This document shows, one piece after another, positions 44,760 through 54,044 of a stretch of DNA of 64,000 bases. The notes under the pieces are model-generated. The model was not told where the DNA came from, did no database searches, and worked only from the letters and a program-made list of their open reading frames with translations. The translations under genes and the position numbers were made by a program. Origin of the DNA: Bryobacterales bacterium (lineage in GTDB: Bacteria; Acidobacteriota; Terriglobia; Bryobacterales; Bryobacteraceae); the NCBI GenBank assembly GCA_026954325.1, contig JAIXKK010000121.1, positions 1 through 64,000 on the forward strand. The letters are read 5' to 3'. How positions within the stretch are numbered: the first letter of the stretch is position 1; every line of letters starts with the position of its first letter.

Positions 44760-45722
44760 ATGAGCAAGGGGCTCACTGACATTCCGGGGATCAAGGTGGG
44801 GCACGCATCGGATTTCGAAGGCCTCACCGGCTGCACGGCGATCCTTTGTGAAGCCGGGGCGGTGGCGGGCGCCGACGTCCGCGGATCCGCGTCAGGCACG
44901 GAGGAGTTCGAAGTAATGAACCCGCTGCATGTCGCCGATCGCGTACATGGCGTTACTCTCGCCGGCGGCAGCGCCTTCGGACTCGAAGCGGCGTCCGGCG
45001 TTCGCCGCTTCCTGGCCGAGAAGGGCGCCGGGTTCGCCTTCGGGGGAGCGCGCATTCCCATCGTTCCCGGAGCGATTCTTTTTGATCTCGGGATCGGCAA
45101 GGCGACGGCGCGGCCCAACCGGGAAATGGGCGAAGCGGCGGCGGCGGCGGCGACGGACGCCGCGGTGAAAGAGGGCGCTCTCGGCGCCGGAACAGGCGCC
45201 ACGGTTGGCAAGATTCTGGGAATGAAGCATGCCATGAAATCGGGGGTCGGCTCTGCTACCGTTTGGCTGGACGGCGAACTGGCCGGCATCCGCGTTTCCG
45301 CCCTGGCCGCGGTGAACGCACTGGGCGATATCCGCGACCCTGAAAACGGCCGCCTCGTGGCCGGCGCGCGGCGCTCGCCGGACGGAATGGACCTGGCTGA
45401 TTCGGTCCGGTTGTTGAAGCGGGGGCGCTCGCCGGGCTCACCGGGAAGCAATACAACTCTTGTGGTTCTTGCCACGAACGCAAGGCTGAACAAAGTGGGA
45501 GCGGCGAAACTCGCGCAACTCGGGAGCCTCGGCGTGGCGCGCACCATTCAGCCGGTGTGGACGATGTCCGATGGCGACGTAGTCATCGCGCTTTCGCTTG
45601 GCGCCGGGGCGGCGCCTCTTGATCCGCTGGGAGTGGCCGCGGCCGAGGCCGTTTCGCGGGCAATCCTGCGCGCGGTCCGGATGGCTCCCACCCTGGGCGG
45701 GGTTCCAGGCCTGGCGGGCTAG
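44760..45722 (+). CDS. P1 family peptidase (DmpA/BapA-like aminopeptidase)
   Basis: This 320-residue Ntn-hydrolase-like self-processing peptidase (S58) has GVKVGHAxD-type N-terminal motif GIKVGHASDFEGLTGCT, the LAGGSAFGLEAASGV helix, TGATVGKILG and the nucleophile Ser at the predicted autocleavage site SPGSNTTLVVLATN. The family releases N-terminal D- or beta-amino acids from short peptides. There is no signal peptide. It is divergent from mlaE, with a strong hairpin just after its stop. Confidence 0.92.
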   Translation: MSKGLTDIPGIKVGHASDFEGLTGCTAILCEAGAVAGADVRGSASGTEEFEVMNPLHVADRVHGVTLAGGSAFGLEAASGVRRFLAEKGAGFAFGGARIPIVPGAILFDLGIGKATARPNREMGEAAAAAATDAAVKEGALGAGTGATVGKILGMKHAMKSGVGSATVWLDGELAGIRVSALAAVNALGDIRDPENGRLVAGARRSPDGMDLADSVRLLKRGRSPGSPGSNTTLVVLATNARLNKVGAAKLAQLGSLGVARTIQPVWTMSDGDVVIALSLGAGAAPLDPLGVAAAEAVSRAILRAVRMAPTLGGVPGLAG

Positions 45723-45728
45723 CGAATA

Positions 45729-45759
45729 GGGCGCGGCCGGTTGTAAGCCGACCACGCCC
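45729..45759. terminator. Probable bidirectional terminator hairpin
   Basis: GGGCGCGGCCGG (45,729-45,740), a 7-nt loop and CCGACCACGCCC (45,748-45,759) form a 12-bp stem with two mismatches, placed between the convergent P1 peptidase and aquaporin genes. The following T-run is short (TTCC), so termination may rely on the hairpin itself. Confidence 0.6.
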
Positions 45760-45776
45760 TTCCAATTCAACCGCGC

Positions 45777-46508
45777 TTACGCCGCGGCGGTGCGGGTTTG
45801 CCCGGGAGCGGCCTGAGGTCTTTCGGCAGCCATCATCTGGTAAATGATTGCGCCCAAGGCGCCGCCCACGATCGGAGCCACCCAGAACAGCCACAGTTGC
45901 TCTACCGCCCATCCGCCGGCGAACACGGCGGGACCGGTGCTCCGCGCCGGATTCACCGAGAGGTTCGTCACCGGAATTCCGATGAGGTGAATCGCGGTGA
46001 GCGCCAACCCGATGGCGATTCCCGCAAACCCGGCGGGCGCGCGCCGGTCAGTGGAGCCGAGAATGATCAGCAGGAAGAACATAGTCAGTACAATCTCCGC
46101 GATGAGGCAGGCGAGCAGGCTGTACTGGCCAGGCGAGTGCGCTCCAAACCCATTTGCCGCAAATCCTCCCATCTCGAAACCGGGTTTGCCGCTGGCGATC
46201 AGGTAGAGGATGCCCGAACCGGCGATACCGCCCAGCACTTGCGCGACGATATAAGCACCCATGTCAGACGCGGGAAATCGCTTCGCCAACACCAGCCCCA
46301 CCGTGACGGCGGGGTTGATGTGAGATCCCGAAATATGGCCGATCATATACACCGAAGTCAACTGAGTGAGACCGAAGGCGAGAGCTACGCCGGCAAAGCC
46401 GATCCCCAGGTTTGGAAACGCCGCGGCCAGCACGGCGCTGCCACAGCCGCCGAACACCAGCCAGAAGGTTCCGAAAAATTCCGCAATCGCTCGTTTTCCG
46501 AGAGGCAT
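45777..46508 (-). CDS. aqpZ: Aquaporin (AqpZ-like)
   Basis: This 243-residue protein has six transmembrane helices and two NPA half-helices: [12 protein letters not shown] (near residue 62) and [13 protein letters not shown] (near 183). The selectivity-filter residues around the second NPA (Arg after NPA; His in [12 protein letters not shown]) are those of water-selective AqpZ-type channels. [19 protein letters not shown] is the typical N terminus, and a short Ala/Gln/Thr tail follows. It has its own promoter and a palindrome in the leader. Confidence 0.95.
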   Translation of the reverse strand: MPLGKRAIAEFFGTFWLVFGGCGSAVLAAAFPNLGIGFAGVALAFGLTQLTSVYMIGHISGSHINPAVTVGLVLAKRFPASDMGAYIVAQVLGGIAGSGILYLIASGKPGFEMGGFAANGFGAHSPGQYSLLACLIAEIVLTMFFLLIILGSTDRRAPAGFAGIAIGLALTAIHLIGIPVTNLSVNPARSTGPAVFAGGWAVEQLWLFWVAPIVGGALGAIIYQMMAAERPQAAPGQTRTAAA

Positions 46509-46534
46509 GAAAGGTCTCCTTTATTTCGCGGATG

Positions 46535-46566
46535 GACAACTCAGGTTGTCTGCGTGAGTGATTATA
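46535..46566 (-). promoter_or_regulatory. aqpZ -10 element and leader palindrome
   Basis: On the minus strand TATAAT (46,566-46,561) starts a leader of about 45 nt that contains the perfect inverted repeat GACAAC-N4-GTTGTC (46,535-46,550), then GGAG before the ATG. The palindrome could be an operator or a small leader hairpin. No good -35 is seen. Confidence 0.5.
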
Positions 46567-46687
46567 CGCTACCGGGTTGCTCGATTGCTGATGCACACCA
46601 ATTGTCAAAGACTGCTTGTTCTCTTAGGTTTACCCAGGGGGGTCTGGAGGGGCGGGGACGGCGGGCGGATTCGGATACGATAGCGGT

Positions 46688-48220
46688 ATGCCACGGTATG
46701 CCGCCATCGACATAGGAAGCAACTCGGTGCGAACGCTGGTGGCGGAGGTTGCGCCGGGCGGAGAGATGCGCGTGTTGTGGAGCGACCGCCAGGTGACGCG
46801 GCTTGGGGAGAGCGTGTTTCGCGAGGGGCGGATCAGCAACCAGGCAATGGACGGGGTGTGTTCGCTGCTGTCGCGGATGGCGGGGGTTATCCGGAAGCAT
46901 GATGTGGACGGGATACGCGCGGTGGCGACAAGCGCGGTGCGCGATACGAGCAACCAGGCGCAGTTTCTGGAGCGCGCGGCTTCGGCCATCGGGGCTCCGG
47001 TGGATGTGATTTCAGGGTTGGAAGAGGCGCGGCTGATCCATCTGGGCGTGATGGCTCGATGGCCGCAAACGGGCGGACGCGTGCTTCTGATCGATGTGGG
47101 CGGCGGAAGCGCGGAGATCATTCTTTCCGAGCACGGAGCGCGGAAAGAAGCGTTTTCAAAGCCGCTCGGAGCAGTGCGGCTGACGGAAGTTTTCCTGAAG
47201 CATGACCCGGCGGAGGCCGTGGAACTGCACCGGATGGAGCAGTACATCGCGGAGAAACTGGAGCCGTGCGTGTCGCGCATCGGGGTGCGGCCGTTCGACC
47301 GGGTTATCGGGACGTCGGCATCGGCGGCGACGTTGCTATGCGCCATTCATCGCATTCCGAATTCGAGCCGGGAAGAAGCAGACCGGCGGAAGGTAACGGT
47401 GCAACAGGCAAGGCGGCTGTACAAAGAGATCGGGCGGAAGACGGTGGCGGAGAGACGAAAGATGCCGGGAGTAGGGCCGCGGAGGGCGGAGATCCTGGCG
47501 CCGGGAGTGGCGGTTTTCCTGCAGGCGATGGACGCGTTTCACGTGAAGACGCTGCATTACGCGGCGGCGGGGGTGCGGGACGGCATCATCGCGGACCTGG
47601 CGTCGCGGCGCGTGGGGAGGGAACGGTCAATGCTTGACCGGGACCAGCGGCGGGTGGTGGAGCAGATGGCCCGGAAATATGGTGTGCCCGTGCGCCATGC
47701 GCGGCAGGTGGCGGCGCTGGCGCACAGGCTGTTCGAGGCGCTGCACCCGTTGCACAAACTGTCTCCGGAATCGGGGAGGCTGTTGCAGGCGGCGGCTTAT
47801 CTGCACGATACGGGACACTTCATCAGCGATTCGGCGCATCACAAGCACTCGGCGTATATCGTGGCGAACGCGGGGATGCCGGGCTTCACGGACACGGAGC
47901 GGCGCATGATTGCGATGCTATGCCGGTTTCACCGCAAGACAATGCCGGGCACGCGGCATGAGAGCTATCAGCTCATGGCTCCGGAAGAGAAGCACCGGCT
48001 TTTGCTGCTGCTGCCGTTGCTGCGGTTGGCGGACAGCCTGGACCGGAGCCATGAGCAGAACATCGAACAGGTGGAGTGCCGGGAGCGGGCGGGAGCAGTG
48101 GTGCTGGAGGTGAAAAGCCGGAGTGAAGCAGACCTCGATTTGTGGGCCGCGGAACACGTGGCCGACGTATTCCGCCAGGCTTACGGCAAGAACCTGCAAT
48201 TGGTGAACGTGAGGAGTTAG
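46688..48220 (+). CDS. ppx: Exopolyphosphatase/GppA phosphatase with HD domain
   Basis: This 510-residue actin-fold phosphatase hydrolyses polyphosphate or pppGpp. The N-terminal motif IDIGSNSVRTLVAEV and the second phosphate loop LLIDVGGGSAEIIL are complete. The C-terminal half (about 310-500) is an HD-type domain with YLHDTGHFISDSAHHKHSAY and LLPLLRLADSLDRSH, as in full-length Ppx. TACGAT ends 6 nt before the ATG with no Shine-Dalgarno sequence, suggesting a leaderless message. The CHAD gene 2 bp downstream supports a polyphosphate role. Confidence 0.93.
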   Translation: MPRYAAIDIGSNSVRTLVAEVAPGGEMRVLWSDRQVTRLGESVFREGRISNQAMDGVCSLLSRMAGVIRKHDVDGIRAVATSAVRDTSNQAQFLERAASAIGAPVDVISGLEEARLIHLGVMARWPQTGGRVLLIDVGGGSAEIILSEHGARKEAFSKPLGAVRLTEVFLKHDPAEAVELHRMEQYIAEKLEPCVSRIGVRPFDRVIGTSASAATLLCAIHRIPNSSREEADRRKVTVQQARRLYKEIGRKTVAERRKMPGVGPRRAEILAPGVAVFLQAMDAFHVKTLHYAAAGVRDGIIADLASRRVGRERSMLDRDQRRVVEQMARKYGVPVRHARQVAALAHRLFEALHPLHKLSPESGRLLQAAAYLHDTGHFISDSAHHKHSAYIVANAGMPGFTDTERRMIAMLCRFHRKTMPGTRHESYQLMAPEEKHRLLLLLPLLRLADSLDRSHEQNIEQVECRERAGAVVLEVKSRSEADLDLWAAEHVADVFRQAYGKNLQLVNVRS

Positions 48221-48222
48221 GA

Positions 48223-49092
48223 ATGGAGTTGCGGCGGTTCATCGGATTGCGAATAGAGGACCTGCTGTCGCGGCTGAATCAGGAGATGGAGCGGCTTGCC
48301 AAGCAGCGGGATGCGGACACGATTCATGATGTGCGGGTCTCTAACCGGCGTCTGACGCAGGCCCTGCGCGCGTTGCGTGCGTTGTTTGCGAAGGGCGTGT
48401 ACATGGAAACGCGGGCGCAGTTGCGGACGATGATGGAGTTGTCGTCGGAGATTCGAAACCGGGATATTGCGCTCGAACTGTGCCGGGCCGCCGGAGTTCC
48501 CGAAGAAGCGGCGTCCTGCCTGGCGTTGCGGCGGGAGCGGGAGGCGGCGTCAGGCAGGCTCATGGCGGAGGCGCGGAAGTGGAAGAAGAAGGGGCTTCCG
48601 CTTGGATGGCGGGTGGCGCTGAAGCCCATGGAGGAGAACCCGAAGGGCAGGTGGCGGGCGGAAGCGCCGGCGGGCGAGAACGCTCGCGAAGAGTTGGTAA
48701 GGGAGGCGGAAGAGTTTTTCCGCGCCGGGCGGAAGGCGGCCAGGAAGGGAACGAGTTCGAGGAAATTGCACCGGTTCCGGCTGCACACAAAGCATTTCCG
48801 GTATCTGCTGGAGGTGTTCCGCCCGGTGTACGGGCCGGGGATGGATGGCCGCTTGAGACGGCTGCGGGAAGTGCAGACGTTGTTGGGCGATTTGAATGAC
48901 TACGCGGTGACCGGAGAATTACTGAGCGGCTCGAGGGACGACCTCAAGGAGTTGTTTGCTTACCTTGGGAAGCAGCGCAGGAAACGGCTGGCGGAGTTCC
49001 GCGAGTGCTGGACGGAGAGCTTCGGCCGGGAGGGGCAGGAAGAGGCCTGGGTGCGGTATCTGTCACACCCGTTGCGGGAACCGCGGCTGTAG
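48223..49092 (+). CDS. CHAD domain protein
   Basis: This 289-residue, strongly basic, all-helical protein has the CHAD signature histidines: DTIHDVRVSNRRLTQALRAL near residue 35 and LHRFRLHTKHFRYLLEVF near 190. CHAD domains bind polyphosphate and localise to polyphosphate granules; they often sit beside Ppx or polyphosphate kinase genes, as here. The start ATG follows GAGGAG; a longer upstream frame overlaps ppx and lacks support. There is no CYTH domain. Confidence 0.93.
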   Translation: MELRRFIGLRIEDLLSRLNQEMERLAKQRDADTIHDVRVSNRRLTQALRALRALFAKGVYMETRAQLRTMMELSSEIRNRDIALELCRAAGVPEEAASCLALRREREAASGRLMAEARKWKKKGLPLGWRVALKPMEENPKGRWRAEAPAGENAREELVREAEEFFRAGRKAARKGTSSRKLHRFRLHTKHFRYLLEVFRPVYGPGMDGRLRRLREVQTLLGDLNDYAVTGELLSGSRDDLKELFAYLGKQRRKRLAEFRECWTESFGREGQEEAWVRYLSHPLREPRL

Positions 49093-49131
49093 AGCGCGCG
49101 GCGGGGCGGGATCGGATACAATCAGTCGCAA

Positions 49132-50355
49132 ATGCGTTTGCTCACTGGGATTCTCACCGCGGCTTTGCTGTGCGCCGGGCCGCCGATTGTCAAGGATGCG
49201 GCGAAGACGGGGCTCGATCCGGAACGGCTGGCGAAGATTCCGCAACGGCTGAAGCAGTTCGTGGATAAGGGGACAGCGGCGGGATTTGTCACGCTGGTGG
49301 CGCGGCACGGGCAGGTGGCGGCGCTCGACGCGGTGGGATACACCGACATCGAGACAAAGCAGCCGATGAAGACGGACAACATCTTCCAAATCCATTCGAT
49401 GACGAAGCCGGTGGTGTGCATCGGGATCATGATGCTGGTGGAGGAGGGGAAACTGGCGTTGACGGACCCGGTGGAGAAACACCTGCCGGAGTTTCGCGGA
49501 CAGATGGTGATCGATCACAAGACCGGGGACGGGATGGTGGTGTTGCGAAAGCCGTCGCGGCCGGCGACGATTCGCGACCTGATGACGCACACTTCGGGGA
49601 TGCCGCTGAACCCCGCGCCGGGGATTGGCGAATTGCACGGAGCGCTGCACAAGACGCTGGCGGAGACGGTGCTGGTGGAATCGCAGCAGCCGTTGAACTT
49701 CGATCCGGGCACGAAGTGGCAGTACAGCAACGAGGGTATCGCGGCGCTGGCACGGGTGCTGGAAGTGGAAAGCGGAATGCCGTTCGAGAAGTTTCTGGCG
49801 GCGCGCATCTTCGGGCCGCTGGGGATGGTGGACTCTTACATTTATCCGCCAAAGGAGAAGTTTCACCGGATGCCGGCGGCTTACATCCTGAAGGACGGCA
49901 AGCCGGTGAAGTACACGGCGGATCCGCTGGGGGAAGGGGCGATGAAGTTTCGCGTGGGGGCGAAGTATCCGCTGCCGGAAGGGGGCATTTACTCGACGGC
50001 ATCGGACTTGTACCGGCTGTACCAGATGCTGTTGAACGGCGGGGAGTACAACGGAGTACGGCTGCTCTCGAAGGCATCGATTGATGTGATGACGCGCGTG
50101 CATACGGGGAACCTGACGACGAACGGACCGGGGATGGGATACGGGCTCGGGTTTGCGGTGGTGCGGGATGCAGGCGGGGAGTTGTCGCTGCTGTCGAAGG
50201 GAACCTACGGACATGGCGGGCGGTACGGAACGTACTTCTTCATCGACCCCGCGAAGGACATGATCGGAGTGTTCCTGATTCATCGCGAAGGGGGGAGCGA
50301 TGAAAGGAACGCGTTTGTGCAGATGGCGATGTCGGCGGTGGTGGACGGCAGGTAG
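49132..50355 (+). CDS. Exported serine hydrolase, class C beta-lactamase-related
   Basis: This 407-residue penicillin-binding-protein-type esterase/peptidase has a short signal peptide (LLTGILTAALLCAG). The SxxK motif is HSMTKP (near residue 88), the YxN motif is QYSNEG (near 197), and the third motif is the C-terminal GHGGRYGTYF region. The family includes esterases, D-aminopeptidases and 1,4-butanediol-type hydrolases, more often than true beta-lactamases. TACAAT lies 9 nt before the ATG without a ribosome site. Confidence 0.92.
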   Translation: MRLLTGILTAALLCAGPPIVKDAAKTGLDPERLAKIPQRLKQFVDKGTAAGFVTLVARHGQVAALDAVGYTDIETKQPMKTDNIFQIHSMTKPVVCIGIMMLVEEGKLALTDPVEKHLPEFRGQMVIDHKTGDGMVVLRKPSRPATIRDLMTHTSGMPLNPAPGIGELHGALHKTLAETVLVESQQPLNFDPGTKWQYSNEGIAALARVLEVESGMPFEKFLAARIFGPLGMVDSYIYPPKEKFHRMPAAYILKDGKPVKYTADPLGEGAMKFRVGAKYPLPEGGIYSTASDLYRLYQMLLNGGEYNGVRLLSKASIDVMTRVHTGNLTTNGPGMGYGLGFAVVRDAGGELSLLSKGTYGHGGRYGTYFFIDPAKDMIGVFLIHREGGSDERNAFVQMAMSAVVDGR

Positions 50356-50362
50356 GCGCGGT

Positions 50363-51349
50363 TCAGGCGTCGAACCAGGTTTGAAGGCGGTCCGGGCCGG
50401 TGGTGTGATTGAGCGCCACCATCAGGAGGACGCGCGCCTTCACCGGGCTGAGGTTGCCGGCGAGGATGCAGCCAAGGGCGCGCAAGGAGCCGACGCCTCC
50501 GCGGGAGCCGTAGAGAGGGATGACGCGGCCGGTATAGACGCGCGTGCTGATGACGACGGGAAGGGAGCGCGCCCGGGCTTCGGCGATGGCTTCGAACATG
50601 GACTCGCTGACCTGCCCGAGTCCGGTGGCGGCGATGACAAGGCCTTCGAGATCCGGGGTGTATGCGAGCAGCGCGCGGATAATGGCTCCGTCGGCTCCGG
50701 CATAGTGCATGACGATTTCGACGCGGCCGAAGCGGGCATTCCCGGGCAGTGGCAGGGTTCGGCGCCGGAGCGGGGCGCGGTAGAAGCGCACGGTCTCGAT
50801 GTCGGCGATGCCGAGGGCGCCGAATTCGAGGCTTTGAAAGGCTTCGAATTCCGTGGTGCTGGTTTTGGTGACGTCGCGGGCGGCGTGGATCTGGCCGTTC
50901 ATGACGACCAGCGCGCCCATTCCCACGGCTTCGGGGGAGATGGCGACGCGGACGGCATCGAAAAGATTGCGGGGCGCATCGGAATCGGGAAACGAAGGCG
51001 GCCGTTGGGCTCCGGCGAGCACGACGGGTTTGTTGCTGGTGACGGTGAGGTCGAGGAGGTAGGCGGTTTCTTCGAGGGTGTCGGTGCCGTGGGTTACGAC
51101 AACGCCGGTGATTTCGGGCCTGGCAAGCCAGTGGTTGACGAGGCGGGAGAGACGCAGCCAGAGCTCGGGCTGAATGTTGGAGGAATCGACGTTGGCCACC
51201 TGTTCGACATCGAGGGTTGCGATGGTGTCGAGACCTGGGGTGAGGCGGACCAACTCTTCCCCGGTGAAGGCGGGGACGACGCCGTTCTGCGCGGGGTCCC
51301 ATTTGCCGGCGATGGTGCCTCCGGTGGCGAGAATGGCGACGCGTGGCAT
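50363..51349 (-). CDS. Asparaginase (type II-like sequence, cytoplasmic)
   Basis: This 328-residue L-asparaginase family enzyme has the nucleophile Thr in LATGGTIAG at the N terminus and the second catalytic Thr-Asp in VVTHGTDTLEETAYLL. GAQRPPSFPDSDAPRNL and the C-terminal GGVGSLRALGCILAGNLSPVKAR are also typical. No signal peptide is visible, so it should remain in the cytoplasm. It is convergent with the serine hydrolase gene (7 bp apart). Confidence 0.94.
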   Translation of the reverse strand: MPRVAILATGGTIAGKWDPAQNGVVPAFTGEELVRLTPGLDTIATLDVEQVANVDSSNIQPELWLRLSRLVNHWLARPEITGVVVTHGTDTLEETAYLLDLTVTSNKPVVLAGAQRPPSFPDSDAPRNLFDAVRVAISPEAVGMGALVVMNGQIHAARDVTKTSTTEFEAFQSLEFGALGIADIETVRFYRAPLRRRTLPLPGNARFGRVEIVMHYAGADGAIIRALLAYTPDLEGLVIAATGLGQVSESMFEAIAEARARSLPVVISTRVYTGRVIPLYGSRGGVGSLRALGCILAGNLSPVKARVLLMVALNHTTGPDRLQTWFDA

Positions 51350-51454
51350 GGAGTTAAGTAAGGTTCGAGGTTACACAGCCAAGATAGCCCGGTGAGGCGG
51401 CGGAGCGCAGGCAGGCCGGCTTTCCTGTCCGGCGAAGTGGGATACCATTTCAAG

Positions 51455-52363
51455 TTGCGGACTCTCAAGACGTTGGATCGCGTGCTTTCGAAGGCCGGAT
51501 TAGGATCGCGCACGGAGGCGCGGAAGTGGATCGGGGCGGGGCGCGTACGGGTGAACGGGAAGGTGATTCAGACTCCGGACCACTGGGTGGATCCGGGTAA
51601 GGATGAAGTCACGCTGGATGGGGAAGCGGTGCGGGCGGCGGAAAAGGTGTATCTGCTGCTGTACAAGCCGAAGGGGTTCCTGACCACGTACAGAGACCCC
51701 GACGGGCGGCCGACGGTGTATGCGTTGATCGAAGACCTGGGCCGGCATGTGGTTCCGGTGGGGCGGCTGGACCTGGATACGAGCGGGTTGCTGATTCTGA
51801 CCAACGATACGCTGTTCGCCGAGCGGATCATGAACCCGGAGTTCAAAGTTCCGAAGACCTACCTGGTGAAGGCTGCGGGAGTGCTGGGAGAGGAGCAGGT
51901 GGAGCGGCTGCGGAACGGCGTGGAACTGGAGGATGGATGGACCCGCCCGGCGGTGGTGACGCGGTTGCGGGATCGGGAAAACAGCACGTTCATCGAGATG
52001 ACGATCACGGAGGGGCGGAACCGGCAGGTGCGGCGGATGCTGGAGGCGGTGGGGAGCAAGGTGCGGAAACTCGTGCGGACCGCGATTGGGCCGGTGCGGA
52101 TCGGGAAGCTGGAGATCGGCGGATGGCGCGTGTTGGAGCGGGAGGAAGTGAACGCGCTCGCCGGGGAGGATTGGTTCAAACGCGCCAAAGCAGATGACCG
52201 TTCGCGGGCTCCTCGAAAACCTGTTCCCGGCGGCGGAGGTACTCGAGATGGGCGAGGACCTCGAAAACGGCAAAGCGGTGGTGGAACGGGGCGAGGGGGC
52301 GGCTCCAAAGGTGGCTCACGAGGGCGTGCGCGCTCCGCGGGCCGGCCGCGCGCAAGGAAGTGA
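51455..52363 (+). CDS. rRNA pseudouridine synthase (RsuA/RluB family) with basic low-complexity tail
   Basis: An S4 RNA-binding domain (MRTLKTLDRVLSKAGLGSR, GRVRVNGKVI) is followed by the pseudouridine synthase domain with the catalytic Asp in PVGRLDLDTSGLLILTND and the EGRNRQVRRMLEAVG motif. After the usual end ([10 protein letters not shown]) comes a tail of about 65 Arg/Gly/Lys/Pro residues. The last 188 bp run antisense through the 3' end of the metallo-beta-lactamase-fold gene. Basic tails occur in other RsuA-type proteins, but here the tail is a by-product of, or constrained by, the overlap. I chose the TTG at 51,455, which puts the S4 domain at the N terminus; an ATG at 51,392 would add 21 residues. 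Confidence 0.9.
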   Translation: MRTLKTLDRVLSKAGLGSRTEARKWIGAGRVRVNGKVIQTPDHWVDPGKDEVTLDGEAVRAAEKVYLLLYKPKGFLTTYRDPDGRPTVYALIEDLGRHVVPVGRLDLDTSGLLILTNDTLFAERIMNPEFKVPKTYLVKAAGVLGEEQVERLRNGVELEDGWTRPAVVTRLRDRENSTFIEMTITEGRNRQVRRMLEAVGSKVRKLVRTAIGPVRIGKLEIGGWRVLEREEVNALAGEDWFKRAKADDRSRAPRKPVPGGGGTRDGRGPRKRQSGGGTGRGGGSKGGSRGRARSAGRPRARK

Positions 52364-53144
52364 GGATCTGTGTGCAGCGCTCGTCGTGGTGGCGGCGCGT
52401 TTGGCCGATCCATTCGCGATGGCCCTGGAAGGGTTCGCCGTGGCCGGGGAGGAGGCGATCGATTTCGAGCGGCCGGACCCGTTCGAGGGAGGTGAAGAAT
52501 TCGCCGAGGGCATCGCGCCCCGGAAGCCAGCCGATGTTGGGAGTGATGGTTTCGAGAATATGGTCGCCGGCGAACAGCGTCCGGTGATCGCGGCTGTAAA
52601 GGCAGAGGTGGCCCGGAGAGTGGCCCGGAGTGAGGATGAGTTCGAGGGGTCCGGCGGCGGTGTCGAGAATCTCGCCGCCTTCATAGACGCGATCGGGGAC
52701 GAGTTCCTGAAAATTCGGGCGGATGCGGTCAAAGGAAGCCTCGATGCGGGTGACGAGGGTTGGGGGAACGCCGGCGGTGTGGAGAATATGATCGAGCCAA
52801 ACCGGCTTTTCACCGCCGCGGGCGATGCGCAGAAGTTGATCGAGTTCGTCGCGGTGGAGGGAGAGTTTCGCGCCGGTGAGGGCGAGTAGGCGCCTGGCTT
52901 GGCCGACGTGGTCGGGATGGGTGTGGGTGAGGAAGATTTCCCTGATGGCGCGCCAGGGGACATTGAGGGAGTCGAGTTGCGCCCGTAGTCCGGCAAGCGA
53001 TTCCCCGGAGCCCAGGCCGCAATCGATCAGCAGGAAGCCGTCACGAAGACGGACGAGGTAGACGTTGACGGAACTGAGTTCGAAGGGCAGAGGAAGAGTG
53101 ATTCGCCAGACGCCGGCGAGCGCCTCGAGCGGCATCTTCAGCAT
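52176..53144 (-). CDS. MBL-fold metallo-hydrolase
   Basis: This 322-residue metallo-beta-lactamase-fold hydrolase has the zinc motif THTHPDHVG (near residue 74), [18 protein letters not shown] and LLPGHGEPF. The C-terminal winged-helix region ([33 protein letters not shown]) is typical of the LACTB2/glyoxalase II-like group acting on thioesters or nucleic acid. It overlaps lipA by 7 bp on the same strand and the pseudouridine synthase gene antisense by 188 bp. The conserved C terminus shows that this frame is the older of the two. Confidence 0.92.
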   Translation of the reverse strand: MLKMPLEALAGVWRITLPLPFELSSVNVYLVRLRDGFLLIDCGLGSGESLAGLRAQLDSLNVPWRAIREIFLTHTHPDHVGQARRLLALTGAKLSLHRDELDQLLRIARGGEKPVWLDHILHTAGVPPTLVTRIEASFDRIRPNFQELVPDRVYEGGEILDTAAGPLELILTPGHSPGHLCLYSRDHRTLFAGDHILETITPNIGWLPGRDALGEFFTSLERVRPLEIDRLLPGHGEPFQGHREWIGQTRRHHDERCTQILTSLRAAGPRSAHALVSHLWSRPLAPFHHRFAVFEVLAHLEYLRRREQVFEEPANGHLLWRV

Positions 53145-54031
53145 GCCGAAGGGGTAGCGGCGGCGGCTTCGTGGCTGTGATCGGCGTGGTAGGAACTGCG
53201 CACGAGCGGGCCGGCTTCCACGTGCGCGAAACCGAGTTCGGCTCCAAAGCGGCGGTATTCGGCGAACTCCTCGGGCGGGATGTAGCGGAGGATGGGGAGA
53301 TGCTTGGGCGAGGGGCGAAGATACTGGCCGAGCGTGAGGATGTCCACGTTGTGAGCTTTGAGGTCGCGCAGCACCTGGACCACTTCCTCCATGGTCTCGC
53401 CGAGGCCGAGCATGAGACCGGACTTGGTGGGGATTTCCGGGCGGGAGGCCTTGGCGTAGGCGAGCATGTCGAGCGAGCGTTCGTAGCGCGCGCCGAGGCG
53501 GACCTGGCGGTAAAGGCGGGGGACGGTTTCCGTGTTGTGGTTGAGGACGTCAGGCGCGGCGTCCATCACCAGATCCATGGCGGCGTGGGAACCCTGAAAA
53601 TCGGGGACGAGGACTTCGACTTTGCAGCCGGGGACGCGCTCGCGGATGGCGCGGATGGTCATGGCGAAGAGGAGCGCGCCGCCGTCCTTGCGGTCGTCGC
53701 GATTGACGCTGGTGACGACCGCGTAGCGGAGCCCGAGGAGCGAGACGGCTTCGGCGACACGGCGGGGTTCGTCGAAATCGACCTCGAGAGGGGCGCCTTT
53801 CTGTACCGCGCAGAAGCCGCAGCGGCGGGTGCAGACGTTGCCGAGAATCATGAAGGTGGCGGTGCGGTGGTTCCAGCATTCGCCGACGTTCGGGCAGGCG
53901 GCGCTCTCGCAGACGGTGTGGAGTTGGAGGCGCTCCACGAGGGATTTCAACTCGCGGTAGTTTTCACCGGCAGGCGCGGGGGCGCGGAGCCAGTTGGGGC
54001 GCTTGAGGGGGGAGCCGATGTGGACGAGCAC
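53138..54031 (-). CDS. lipA: Lipoyl synthase
   Basis: This 297-residue radical SAM enzyme inserts two sulfurs into octanoylated lipoyl domains. It has both iron-sulfur cluster motifs: the auxiliary cluster [12 protein letters not shown] and the radical [11 protein letters not shown], plus the C-terminal RSSYHA serine that ligates the auxiliary cluster. [26 protein letters not shown] is also standard. The start is a GTG; TACAAT ends 7 nt before it, so the transcript is probably leaderless. lipB is not in the window. Confidence 0.97.
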   Translation of the reverse strand: MLVHIGSPLKRPNWLRAPAPAGENYRELKSLVERLQLHTVCESAACPNVGECWNHRTATFMILGNVCTRRCGFCAVQKGAPLEVDFDEPRRVAEAVSLLGLRYAVVTSVNRDDRKDGGALLFAMTIRAIRERVPGCKVEVLVPDFQGSHAAMDLVMDAAPDVLNHNTETVPRLYRQVRLGARYERSLDMLAYAKASRPEIPTKSGLMLGLGETMEEVVQVLRDLKAHNVDILTLGQYLRPSPKHLPILRYIPPEEFAEYRRFGAELGFAHVEAGPLVRSSYHADHSHEAAAATPSAC

Positions 54032-54038
54032 TGCTTTT

Positions 54039-54044
54039 ATTGTA
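54039..54044 (-). promoter_or_regulatory. -10 element of lipA
   Basis: TACAAT (54,044-54,039 on the minus strand) lies 7 nt upstream of the GTG start of lipA, with no ribosome-binding site between. Confidence 0.5.

Noticed and set aside
49132..50355. Beta-lactamase resistance gene
   Set aside because: SxxK and YxN motifs are shared by many esterases and peptidases of this fold; the context gives no sign of resistance.
52200..52363. Short G-rich repeats in the pseudouridine synthase tail as a CRISPR or tandem array
   Set aside because: The repeats are irregular Gly/Arg codons without fixed units or spacers and lie opposite a conserved coding region.
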